From Dipetalonema caudispina (Eukaryota; Nematoda; Chromadorea; Rhabditida; Onchocercidae): a DNA stretch of 56,465 bases. Position numbers and translations under genes: made by a program. This document shows positions 38,801-50,490 of this stretch, in pieces; the first letter of the stretch is position 1; every line of letters begins with the position of its first letter. Where the stretch lies: assembly GCA_013365325.1 (NCBI GenBank), contig JABVXV010000374.1:1-56465 (forward strand). Reading direction: 5' to 3'. The notes under the pieces were generated by a model. That model did not search any database and was not told where the DNA came from. It saw only the letters and a program-made list of their open reading frames with translations.

Positions 38801-41397
38801 TTTTGTTTAACTTTGCAATTTTGATATTGGAAAGGAAATGCGCATTGGATAAAATTTCCAAACGACAAGCATCCGTGGTAGAAGCTACCGGAACGCCGTT
38901 ATTCGGCGAACAAGCCCGAATACGGGCTTCAAGTAACGATATTGCACTGAAAATTTAGATAAATTTTAATTTGGGGAAGTTTAATTGCAATTATTCAATT
39001 ATGAAATACATTATTTCACATAACGATATTGCGTGAATTTTTATTTTGGCCCAAATTTGCAATTAAATTATTATGCGTCCAAATTTATAATAATGCTTTA
39101 ATTCTTGAATTGTTGAAATTATCAAAACTATTCGTAAACTCAAATTTTGAATCTTGAATTTGAAAACCTGAAAATCGAAATATATGGTCCAAAATTTCAA
39201 ATCTTTAAAATAAATATTATTAGGTGCACGGATGATATATTTGCCTCTATAAGTGTCTTTTTATCAAAATTTAAATAATCAAAAGATTAAAATAAGAATT
39301 TGAATTAAGAAATTGAGAAGTGTATATGAAAATATTACACTATACATGCATTATAATAATACAGAAATCACAATTACAACGGTGCAAATCTTTCGATTCG
39401 ATTTGATCGCAATCAGCTATTAACGACCTTCTGGCATACCAAACTGTCATTAATAATTTATCAATAAAACTCTCATTACAAATTTCACAATAATGAATTT
39501 TTTAGAAATGACTTAAAATATTATAGAATAAAATTTGCATTTCTAAAAAAAACAAAATGAATAACCTAAGTCAAGAAATATTACTAAACAATAAATAATA
39601 AATACAACAATTCAAGTCCTTACAATTTTTTCCGAATTCTCTCATTCAATAAAAAAAAATAAGAATTGAAATGAGTACAAAATAAAAATGATAAAATGAA
39701 AAAAAAGATGAATATGAAAAGAAATGAAATAAATATAGAAATAAACGGCGACAAAAACATTTTTTATTATTATTAAAAGAATTCATATTATCATTGATTA
39801 AAAAATTGGTATTTTTTATGTTTACTAACAGGAAAGCTTAATGGTATTGAAGGAAATTTCGTTAAAATTAAAATTGTTGAAAACTATTCTAAATTTAAAA
39901 AAAGAATGCTAAAAAAAATTATTGATAATGGTCAGGGAAATGAACAATTGATAATTGTGGAAACATAGTAGTGATAAAAATGATAAAAACAATATTTACA
40001 TATAAATTGCCCGAATAGCAATAGTGATGATAGTTATGTGTAATAATTTTTAGGAGGAAAAAAACTTTTTTTTCAAAAAAAAAAAAAAAAAAATAATCCA
40101 ATTATCTAAAGAAAGTTAATGAGAAGAAGCAAAGTGTACACTTAAAACATGAACAAATGGTTTGGAAGTAAATCCTATTTTAAATTTAACTAGTTCAATC
40201 TAGTTAAACGATCTAAAAGAGCTTCAAATTTTTATTTGTAATTAAAGGAAGTAAACTGATAAAATTTGAAAAAGATAGTAATAAGATATCTTAGAATCAT
40301 TTCAAATTTGAAGCATCTGATCTGATAGGTCGAAGTGCAAATATTACATGTTTACCGTAATAATGACAAATATTGATATGATTAGAAATTGTTAGCATTA
40401 TTAGCATAGTGATTGTAATCATATTTGCATTGAATTATTTAACAATAATCTTTGCTCCATTTCTTCTAATATGGATAATATTTGATAATTTATTTATTTG
40501 CTAACAAATTAAACTAATTTTATTTATTCAAATAATTATTATCGCATTGCTTACAATTAATATTATTACTATTACTACTATTACTACTACTACTACTACT
40601 ACTATTATTACTATTACAACAACAACAACAAAAACTATTACTACTACTACTATCATTATCATCATTACAATCATCACAACTATCGCAATCACTATCGCTG
40701 TCAACATTTGTGTCATCAACACTATCATCACTACCACTAATCATCAACATCAATTTTTAACCACAAATTTTTTGAAAAAAAAAAAAAAAAAAAACTCTTT
40801 TCAAGAAGACATACATACATATCATGTGGGTGCACATAAATGAACAGACATACACAAATATAATACACACATGCATATATATATATACAACAGACTAATA
40901 GATTGTTGACAAAAATGTGAACAGACAGGTATCCCCGATACATTCACTATATGCGAAACAAACAGGCAAAACGCGCACGGTAGTAGTTTTCCTAACCCAT
41001 CAATATCACAATTAAGTCTTTTTTTTTTTTTTTTTTTTTGAAATTAAAAATATTTCTTCGATACTTTTTAAACCTAACAATCTCACCTTCTCCTATGTTG
41101 ATTTTATTCATTACTTTCTTTCTTTCTTTTATCACCTTATTGAAATATTCGTTCATTTGTGATCGTTGTCCTAATTTTTATTATTATTATTTCTCATTTT
41201 TTTTTTCTTTTTTTTTTCACTTTTTCTCTCTCTCTTTCCCTTTTTCTTTTTTGGTCCTATCATTCTTCATTAAATTTTCAAATATTTTTTTTTTGTCAAA
41301 TTTGATCAATTTGTCAATTAATTTATCTACTACATGTATATATTAATAGTAATAGTTATTTGTTTTAATTATTGAAAAAGAAGTAAACTTCTTTCTT

Positions 41398-41433
<36 letters not shown>

Positions 41434-42528
41434 TGAATGAAGAAGAGAGAGAGAGAGAGAGAGAATAATTTGAAGGAATGAGAAAAAGACAAGCATAGTA
41501 TTCGTATGTTCTATTAGTTGATATATAAACCAAAATTAAAATTTACAATTATAAATGATTACAGGGAAAAGGGAAGGGAAGGGAAGTGAAGAAATGGAAT
41601 GATGAAAAATACAGTATCCAACAAAATTACATTCATTTACTTTTGTTAACTGTTGATAGATGCATTTATGACAATGACAAAAAAGTAAAGAATTGTAAAA
41701 ATAAAAAAAGAAATGAAGGAATAGATATGAAGTATTCAATACTAGAAATTAAATATAAATTACAGGAATAGTTTATTTAACATTTATATCCATATATCTT
41801 AATTAACTATGTCCTGTGGAAATGAATAACTGAAAGCGATTCTTTTTACTGTAAATTAAATTTGAATAATTTATAAAATTCTTAAAATTATAACTGTTTT
41901 AGATAAGAAAAAAAAAAACTTACATACATAAAAAATTATATTAAAAAAAAAGACTAAAAATTTATATTATTTATTCAAAGATAATTTGTAATATATGAAA
42001 TTGGGAATGGAAAAATATACAGTTTACAATTAAATTATATCTTACCTGTTTGTAGGGTTTTTTTTTTTCAAAATAATCGCTATAATATTACAAGTATTAA
42101 TTAATTAATCAAAAATTATTCTATCACATAGATTATGTGGTAAGTGATTGAAATGTAAATTTCATAGTTTTAAGTTGTAAACAATCCTCTTAATCTATCA
42201 TATTTATCTCTGTCTTTAATTTCTACAATAAAAAAGAAGAATTAACTATTAATATTACTATTACAATAACATTACTGTTGTTGTTATAGTTACTGTTCAT
42301 CCAACAAAAGAATTACCCAATACTACTACAATTAATTGTTGCGCAAAAGTAAATGAATTAAACTAAATTAAATTGAGCTCATTGAGAACGATCATTTCTA
42401 TCACACACATACATAGACAGGACAAGTTATATAGAAATGAATTGAACTGAGAAGTGGAACGGACGAATGATTGGAGTGTGGTAAGACTTGATCGGTGGTC
42501 CATCATCATCATCAACATCATCATCATT

Positions 42529-42572
<44 letters not shown>

Positions 42573-42610
42573 TATCATCATTACTATTATTATCATTGTT
42601 GTTATCATTA

Positions 42611-42648
<38 letters not shown>

Positions 42649-42655
42649 GTTATTA

Positions 42656-42689
<34 letters not shown>

Positions 42690-43886
42690 CCTTGTCATCC
42701 TCGTCATCATCATCATTATCATCATCATCATCATCATAGGTAGGAAGTGTGTATCTGTCGTATTCTATTTATAAGTCTGTGCGGTCATCGTTCGTTACGC
42801 GAAATGAATTTTCATCATTTCTTTCACTATCTTACTTCCCTCTCAAGGTGACAAAATTCAGAGGTCAGTCAGTACTTTTGTTAAATTGCGCGAAATTCGG
42901 TCATTTCTTTTTTTCCTCTTTTTTTTTCCTCTCTCTTCCTTCTCCCTCTCTCTCTCACTCTTAAAACGGGCGATCACGACGGTTACGACGACGATGAACT
43001 TCACCTGTCGAGACATATATACCTCTTTCCTCTTACTTATTTATTTCATCTTTTCATATTATCCATCTATCTCTCTCCCTTTACAAACCTCTTCTCCCTC
43101 CCTCTTCAAAACTACTAATTGTTCTGAAGGTCATTGCTACCACATAGAGAATAGATATGACCGGGCAGTGCTCTCGAGAACTTTCCTGAATGAATGATTA
43201 CCAAAGGATGGTAAATGAATGAATGAATAAAATGAATGTCAAAGCGGTCATTCTTCATTTTGCATCATTCCTTTTAAACATATATATGCTAATATAATAA
43301 AATCAAATATGACAAAATAATAGTAATTAATAATTATTTTACATATAAATGCCAAAAATACATTTACTAATTTAATAATTTATCAATAACAATTAAATAT
43401 TTATTAATTTAACAAAAATATAAGCAATAATTTTTTTTTTTTTTTCAAACAATTATTGCTTATATTTTTATTAATATTTAATTATATTATAATGCTAATA
43501 ATTAATCAGTATGTAAGACATATAAATTTTTAATGTTAATTAGTTTAATTTGTGAAAAAAAAAAAAAAAAAAAGTGGAAGAACGAAACGAAATGCAAGCA
43601 AAACGGTATATACAGACAATATTTGTTTGGATGACTATGAAAAAGCAAACATTTATATATTTTATGTGTATGTGTATGTGTGTGTATGTGTGTGTGTATG
43701 TGTGTGTATGTATGTGTGTGTGTGTGTATGTCTGTATATGTGTGTATGTGTATGTGATAAATATTTAAAGAAATTGCAAAAAAAAAAAAAAAATTTCTTT
43801 GAAATGTTTATTGCAATAGTACTGTTTCCAAGTAAATATATATATATATAAGTATAGGTATATTTTATACATTTTAAAATGAAAAG

Positions 43887-43918
<32 letters not shown>

Positions 43919-46900
43919 AAGAGAAAGAGAAACGATTTAACTAACAAATAAAGACAGCAACGATGACGTTGGCTAACAACGATGAAATGTGATGTGATAT
44001 GATGAATACAAAAGAGTAGGAGATGAAATTTCGAGAATTGCAAGCAGCAAAATTTATATTGATATATATATATAATCAAATAAAATAATTATATAAATAT
44101 TAATAAATATAAATAAATCTGTATTAGTTAGTAATAAAATAAGTATTAATATAATAAATAAATACATCAAGGTGCTAGTGTATATTATATATATATATAT
44201 ATATGAAATTAAATAAATAATATATAAATGAATAATAAATAAATATAATATATAATAGAATATAGATTATATATATATATATATATTTGATATAAAGAGA
44301 AACAGCCAGTTTGTCGCCCACCCATTCTTTTTCACATTCCCTTTACTCGTCGTTCATCGTCCTCTTTCTTCAATAGATAATTCAAAATCGATAAAACTTT
44401 GATTGAAAGGGAAAAATGGGAACAACAAGATCGTGAAATTTTTATATATGATGAGAAATGGTAAATATACATAATAGATATATACATATAGAAATAGATT
44501 ATTTTTAATAAAAATATATATTAATTACGATCACATTGTAACAGAATATACTTAACAATTGTTAGTAAATAATTAATTATTATATTCCGATTTTTTTCTT
44601 TCCCTCTTAAATGATACATGTTATTCAATAAAATATAATAAAAAAAAAAAAAAAAAAATTAGAATTGATGATATTATTAATTAATTAAAAATTAACGTTT
44701 CATATTTTGTTTGAATGATTTCAACAATTTTCCATTATACTTAGTAATGATAAAATTTTCGCTATGAAAAAAAACAAAAATTAATGATAGATTATCCGTT
44801 TTTTTTTTTTCTCTTAAATTTATTTGTTTTCTATTAACTTTTGATAATTGCTTATTGGTTTATTTGTTCAAATTTCATTTACTTATCTATTTTAAACCTT
44901 CTCATATGCTTCTTTTGCTTATACATATATATAAATATAATAAAATTTTCCCTTATTCATTCAGATGGAAAGATAACTTTAGATTCAGGAGAAAAATGTT
45001 AAGAAAGAGAAGAAGAAGAATATAAGATGTATTTTGAGATACAGAAATTTCTGAAGGTCATTTTATCTTAATAGATTTGTGATATAAAAATGATATAAAT
45101 CCAAATAATTATCGTTGATATTATTAAATCTTTTTCAAATTTCTTCTTCCAACCTTTTTTTTTTTTTTTTTTTTTTTTTACCTTTTTCTCTTTTTATCGT
45201 TGAGTACTATTTCGTGTATCTCAAATCATTCGGGTAAACATTGTCACTTACCAGTACCTATTGTATACATAAATGTATATCATTTAATGATGTTTACATT
45301 AATAACAATATACATTCCCATTATTGCATACTTTTCATTCTTTCAAAAGCTCTTATTATTCTAAACCATACAGAATTAATATTGAAAATTTTGCTTAATA
45401 AAAAGAAAAAAAAAAAAAAAGGGAAAAGAAAAATAGCTTTTTCTGAATAAATTTTTGAAAAATAATTTAATCATATTTTTTATAACTGTTAAAATTAATT
45501 TTTAAAAGAAATAAAGAAAAAGAAAGAAGAAAAGAAAGGAAAAAAGAGTGAGAAATTCAAATTTTAATTTGTATTTTTGAAGTTAAATTTTAACCAAATG
45601 AAACAACTAACCTTTCAACATCAAATGCTTTCAATTCAATAACCGCTTCAGCAGCTTTCTCATTAAAATAAATAACATTGGATTGGTATTGTTCAGTTAC
45701 ATTGCTGAGGAAACCAAGTGATTCATCACTGTTGTATAATTCACTTATCAAAAAATATACCGTATGCGGGAAATTCACACCAATCTAAAAATTAAAATTT
45801 GTTCATTTTTATAATCAAATCACAGAATTAAAAAAAATAAAATTGTATGAGAATTTCAGAGTTTTTTTTTTTTGGAAATTTATTAGCTATTAGATAAATT
45901 CATTAATTCTCAAAAATATGATTTGTTTTTCAAAAAAAAAATCAATGCAAAAATTGGATTGATAAAAAGCTAATAATTAATACTTTTTATTTTATCCTAT
46001 TAAATATAAACAAAAATTAAATTTGCAATGAATACATTGTTATTTATTAAATAATGTGGGACAAAAAAAAAAAATAAAAATAAAAAATGTGGACGAACAA
46101 AATTATCAAATGAAACAATTGGACAGATATGAAAATGTAAACAAACATTAATATTTTCAATTTCCCCCTCAAGTAAACGCTCAACTGGCCAATTATGATC
46201 ACCGTAATCTACGTAATCTCTTGGTGCATTTTCCGGATGAAACAACTGGACACGCCAACCGCAACGGCTAAGTTTTGTAAGTACCGGACCATAAGCTGCT
46301 GAGGCACCTGTTGAAATTACAATGCATTACAAATCATATTATAATTTCATACTTCTTTTTCATTAGTTTACAAAAATTTCATTTTAATTCCATTAACGTA
46401 CTTGTATTTTGCCTTGGTTCGTTAAATTTTCATTTCATTTGAAATATAAAAATATCATCGTTTTTTTCTTTTCGAAATTAAATTTTATTTATTCGCTTTC
46501 CGTGATATTGGCAATTGTTTTATTTAGTTTCATAATAGAAATGAATTTATAACATTAAAATATTGAAATTATTCATTAAATCTATTTGTTTAAAGAGAAG
46601 AAAATTTTCAATTCATCCGACAATATTAAAAGAAATTATTTTGAAAAATTTCCAAATCTTTTTTTTGTTTCTTCCTAAAATAAACTTACCAGAGATAAGA
46701 GCAACAACACCTGGATCATAATCAACATGAAAACGGTGTAATTTTTTGCAGATACCCCAAGAAGATTCATGTGATTCAACATGATGTATATCCACATTCT
46801 GTATCATACAATTTTCTTTTGATCAGATATTTAATTAAATTATTAAAATTTTAGATATATTTACGTTGAAATTAATTCATGAAGCTATATAAGTATTTAG

Positions 46901-47590
46901 AAAAAAATCACGAATACTTTGATAAATAATTTATTGCTCAATAATTTAAAATTTCATTATTTGATTTTGAAATTTTATTATTTAAACATTTCGTATGTAA
47001 ATTGTTTAGATTGTGAACTATCGGATTATTTCGTAAAGAAGTATATGATATCATAAACTATGATATTTCTTGGTATTTCTGATCATTATCTCCGTAACTG
47101 CCAAACTATATTATACTTTAGATTTGGATGACTAAAATTTACAAATTTTTGTGCAGTAAATGAAATTTTGGCATATTTCAAATATTCTTGCAGGTTTATT
47201 CTTCAAAATTTATTTCATTGACAAGAGAGGAATAAAAATTCATTTAATTAATTTAATCGCAATTACATTTTTTTCTTTCAAAATCAAATTATAACCTGTT
47301 AAATTGGAATAAAATTTGATTATTACAATTATCATTGTAATAATCAAAAAAGAATTAATTTCATCATACAATTCCATTTCAATTTCAATGATAATTAAAA
47401 CATCATGTGATACATTTTTGATTGATAACAGAAAAAAAGAAAGGAAAATCTAATCCTACTGGAATAATAATGTTACTCAATAGAGATGAATAAAATTTAT
47501 TTAAATGTACAAAATTACTTCTATAATTTAATTTAATTAATGACAAATTTAATTCAATTTGAATAATATATATCTATTGAACGAATCTTT

Positions 47591-47621
<31 letters not shown>

Positions 47622-48971
47622 TAATATAAAAGCTACTGATATCATTTTTTCATATATGAGAAAAAAAAATCATATTTAGTTAATTAAATTCCGGAAATTG
47701 ATTAATAAATTCCGTAAAAACGTACCAAAGATTTTGCCAATTCACGTGTTATGGCAAGTGGTGTAAAACGAGTATCACAATAGACCAAAAAAGCACACTC
47801 ATGTGGATGATGATCGTCCAAATTTTCTCTAATTGCGGAACGAATCTAAATAATTAAATATCTTCGATTGTGAAATTTAAATTTTTCTAAAAAATAAAAT
47901 TTAAATTTTGACAAGTTATTTAAAGTTACACAAAATTATATGAAATTATTATTAAAGATAAAGAAAAAAAAAAAAAACTTAAGCAGATAAACTATTGAGA
48001 TATCAATCAAACAATCAAAATATTATTTTATATGCTAAATGATGATAAAATCTTGAGAGTTCAATATTTTTTTTTTTTTTTTCGTTGGTTAATTTTGAAA
48101 ATAGTTATTGTTTGAAAAATTTAGGAATTATAATTATCTAGAAAAATTGTTGGTGTAAAAATTATTTTTTTTTTTTTCAAAGAAAAGGAAATTCAAAAAA
48201 AAAAATTATCATTTTTAAAAAAGCATATTCCAATTGGTTTTGGAATTAATGGCATGTTTGGAACAAATGAAAATACCTTCATGCGACAACATGAAAATAA
48301 CAAAACATTGACAACAAATAATTTACATGTGATTAAATATATATGAATTTAGAATAGCTTGTTCCTAACTAATTAAATGTGAATTTAAATTAACATACAT
48401 ATAATTGAATGTATATGTATATATATGAATTTAAATTGAATGCTAAGAATGGATATTTCATTCCTATTAGATTAGTTATGCGATTATATTATATATCGAA
48501 AAAAAAAAAAATTGTGATTATATCATAGGGTAGGGATTATATCGTAGGGTATTGTAATAGTGCAGGTAAATTATTTTGCATTAGATGAATTAATTGTATA
48601 AATTAGTGCGGAAAAATTGTTAAATTGTTAATTGCTAATTATCAATTGTCGAATTGTTAAATTTACTGTGTTTTTTTTTAGAAAAAAAAAAGAAGTTTGC
48701 TTACAACATAAAGTGCTTTGATACGTAAAGTAGATTTAAGACAAACAAATTTAGGAAATTAAAATGGTAACTTAAAAGAGTTTTGCATAATTTACATCGT
48801 ATTAAATGCTAAATTCGAATGAGCATTAGGTTGTAAAATTTATGTTAAATGTTATAAATTACTAACCTTGTTGATAAATAAGCTAATTTTATCAAGTGGT
48901 ACTTGAACGGATGCCCAATCCCATATCACAACAATAGCTTTTTCTTGAAGCTCATGTGCTATTTTATCCAT
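35807..48971 (-). CDS. NYN-domain and CCCH zinc-finger protein (656 aa)
   Basis: Twelve exons (48867-48971, 47726-47845, 46690-46798, 46147-46307, 45612-45784, 38812-38946, 38004-38454, 37337-37454, 37025-37116, 36590-36731, 36296-36491, 35807-35975) sum to 657 codons with every phase matching. Residues 12-165 form a MARF1-like NYN ribonuclease fold: VVIWDWASVQVP, CAFLVYCD, VDIHHVESH, GVVALISG and LSRCGWRVQLFHP. The first Asp is kept, but the usual D..L and SGD.DF acidic positions read SSWGICKKL and SGASAAY, so cleavage activity is doubtful. Residues 166-222 may be RRM-like. Residues 325-383 are Ala-rich, 385-401 Gln-rich and 424-457 acidic. The C-terminus has PCRFWHPREQC and CRYYPNCSNTADECGFAH (CX5CX6CX3H), then a Cys/His-rich end, recalling ZC3H14/Nab2 fingers. 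Likely an RNA-binding regulator. The NYN part could be a separate gene ending at the in-frame stop at 45590, because intron 5 spans 6.7 kb. Confidence 0.7.
37928..37979. repeat. 19-bp perfect inverted repeat beside a splice donor
   Basis: Arms 37928-37946 (TGAAAATTAATAAAATTAA) and 37961-37979 are exact reverse complements around a 14-base loop. In the NYN-CCCH transcript the hairpin starts 24 bases after the donor of exon 38004-38454, so it could fold next to that 5' splice site. Confidence 0.85.
40556..40740. repeat. Trinucleotide microsatellite, ACT/ATT/AAC type
   Basis: Imperfect runs of TACTAC, TATTAC, AACAAC and TATCATC triplets cover the interval. They generate long low-complexity frames (Ser/Asn/Asp or Val/Ile) on both strands that should not be called genes. 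Confidence 0.9.
42495..42740. repeat. Trinucleotide microsatellite (ATC)n to (ATT)n to (ATC)n
   Basis: About 245 bases of ATC triplets pass into ATT triplets and back to ATC. This produces poly-His, poly-Ser, poly-Ile and poly-Met frames that are artefacts. Confidence 0.95.
43414..43469. repeat. 19-bp inverted repeat with poly-T loop
   Basis: AAAAATATAAGCAATAATT at 43414-43432 and its exact reverse complement at 43451-43469 flank an 18-base T-rich loop inside intron 5. Confidence 0.85.
43660..43757. repeat. (TG)n/(TATG)n microsatellite
   Basis: TGTATGTGTGTG-type simple sequence. It reads as Cys-Val or Met-Cys repeats on the plus strand, which are not real proteins. Confidence 0.9.
43886..43931. 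repeat. (GA)n microsatellite
   Basis: GAGAGAGA run with a few GGGA and GAAA interruptions. A shorter (GA)n lies at 41445-41463, and (TA)n runs occur at 43839-43850, 44188-44204 and 44269-44286. Confidence 0.9.
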
Positions 48972-48983
48972 CGTTTGTAAATC

Positions 48984-48985
48984 CT
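48984..48985 (-). promoter_or_regulatory. Candidate trans-splice acceptor of the NYN-CCCH gene
   Basis: ATTTTAG ends 12 bases before the ATG on the minus strand. No upstream exon in phase was found. An acceptor so close to the start is what a spliced-leader site looks like in nematodes. Confidence 0.5.
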
Positions 48986-50490
48986 AAAATTTACAACTTC
49001 AAAATAATTATTAATTCCGAAGTGATTTAGAAAGGATAAAAATTCAATGGATATAGAAATTTAAGAATCCTCATTATTTATTTCGATATATTTCTTTGGT
49101 ACAAAATTTCTTCTATGCTACAAATTGATTAAAGTTCAAAATTAAGTCTCTATTTAATTTGAAAGTTAAAAATTATGGTTTGACCATTTCTATCTTGTAC
49201 GTTCAACAAACTAACTTTAACATTAATTTTGTCGATAACTAAAATCTCAATTAAAACAGCGCCTTCGGATACACGACCGCTTCTTGTAAATGCAAAAAAT
49301 ATTAAAGATGACAATTTTGTTGAAGAGGATATCCGCACTGAATTCCTCGACAATATGCAAATTTCCACGAAACCTTGCTCATTTCAACATCATTCATTTA
49401 TGAGAAAAATCGATAAAAATCAATCGTCGAATCCATTTGGAACTTTGTTTTTATCCCTTTACATTGATAAAAATCTATTCCTTTTTTATTTCCAGTAATC
49501 ATATCAAAATACATTCACATTTAATCATTTACTTTTTCCTCGAATATGGGAGTTAAAGAAGAGGGAATTTCAATTTGGTGTTTACTGATAGTGGCTATCA
49601 TTCATTCTCAACTATGTCAAATATACTATCAAGAAGTTTGGTGTAAGTTTGATATATTAACAGTGTTCGACGTATAAAATTCGAATTTATTATTTCATGA
49701 ACAATTTTTGAAACAAAGCGTATCGAGTACAAATTATTAAGAAGAAAGACATTATCATTTTGAGAAAGTATGCCAGCAAACAACTTCGTTTTTTTTTTTT
49801 GTTTTCTTTGAAGAGTTTGGAGATTTGAAAACTGATTGATATCAACAATTTCAAATGTTAGATATTTTTAAAGCTTCCCACAATACTTTTAGCAATAATT
49901 GTAGTATAATCATATTTGCTGATAAAATGATAGGGTTTCATTGAAATCGCAAAGAAAAAAAAAAGAAAGAAACGTTAACAAATTGGACTTTCCTTCGTAT
50001 CTTGTACATAATAATGAAATATGTGAAACAAAATCTGACCTATTGCTTCGAGAATTCATCAAATTTTTACAAAGGAACTTCGTAGTTCTTGAATTCCTTT
50101 CTGAATATAACAATGTCTGAATACTGACAATACCGCAGAAAATAAAACAACGAAACAAACAGACTACAGTGAGTGAAGATCAAGTGCAAAGATTTAAACA
50201 ATTCCGAAAGTCGTGAGAAGAAGATCTTTCAATTTCCATATATTCATATATCACAAGTATTTCCCAAATTAAATAGCTTTGTTGCATCAATCATGTTTTG
50301 ATATCTGGAATGGAGTCTATAATATTCAAAATGAATACACAAAAATTAAATCTAATAATGGGTTGTAATACCTAAATAGTAAAAAATTGACAGATGTCTT
50401 CTTATATCATTCAAACATATCCAAGTTGAGATTTGAACTATTTTAGGAGACAATAAAAATACTATAAATTCGGTAAGTTTGCAACCCAAA
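48986..50490. other. Intergenic region between the NYN-CCCH and ePHD genes
   Basis: Mostly unrecognised. It contains the coding-like patch at 49229-49498, described separately. The rest has only short noisy frames. Confidence 0.5.
49229..49498 (+). other. Coding-like patch, gene status unclear
   Basis: An open frame of about 89 codons on + includes APSDTRPLLVNAKNIKDDNF and EEDIRTEFLDNMQ, with hydrophilic, normal-looking composition unlike the surrounding noise. It has no ATG at its start and would need an upstream exon; AAAACAG just before GCGCCTTCGG could be an acceptor. The opposite strand is also open (ISSSTKLSSLIFFAFTRSG). I cannot tell which strand, if either, is used. Confidence 0.3.

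Larger units (their letters stand above)
38947..45611 (-). other. Intron 5 of the NYN-CCCH gene, rich in simple repeats
   Basis: No exon of the gene was placed here. The stretch holds most of the window's microsatellites (listed separately), several poly-T or poly-A runs (40079-40093, 41020-41039, 41400-41427, 45156-45179) and a less AT-rich patch at 42770-43200. If the gene is really two genes, the promoter and first exon of the CCCH part would lie here. Confidence 0.55.

Noticed and set aside
40520..40843. Ser/Asn/Asp-rich and Val/Ile-rich frames
   Set aside because: Produced by the imperfect trinucleotide repeat; both strands and several frames are open for the same reason.
42363..42774. 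Long frames reading poly-Met, poly-Ile, poly-His or poly-Ser on both strands
   Set aside because: They are translations of the ATC/ATT microsatellite, with no splice sites or flanking coding sequence.
42886..43197. Plus-strand frame of about 103 codons in the less AT-rich patch
   Set aside because: Composition is Ser/Phe/Leu from pyrimidine-rich DNA, with no supporting splice sites.
43552..43851. Cys-Val repeat frame that might suggest a Cys-rich peptide
   Set aside because: It is the (TG)n/(TATG)n microsatellite.
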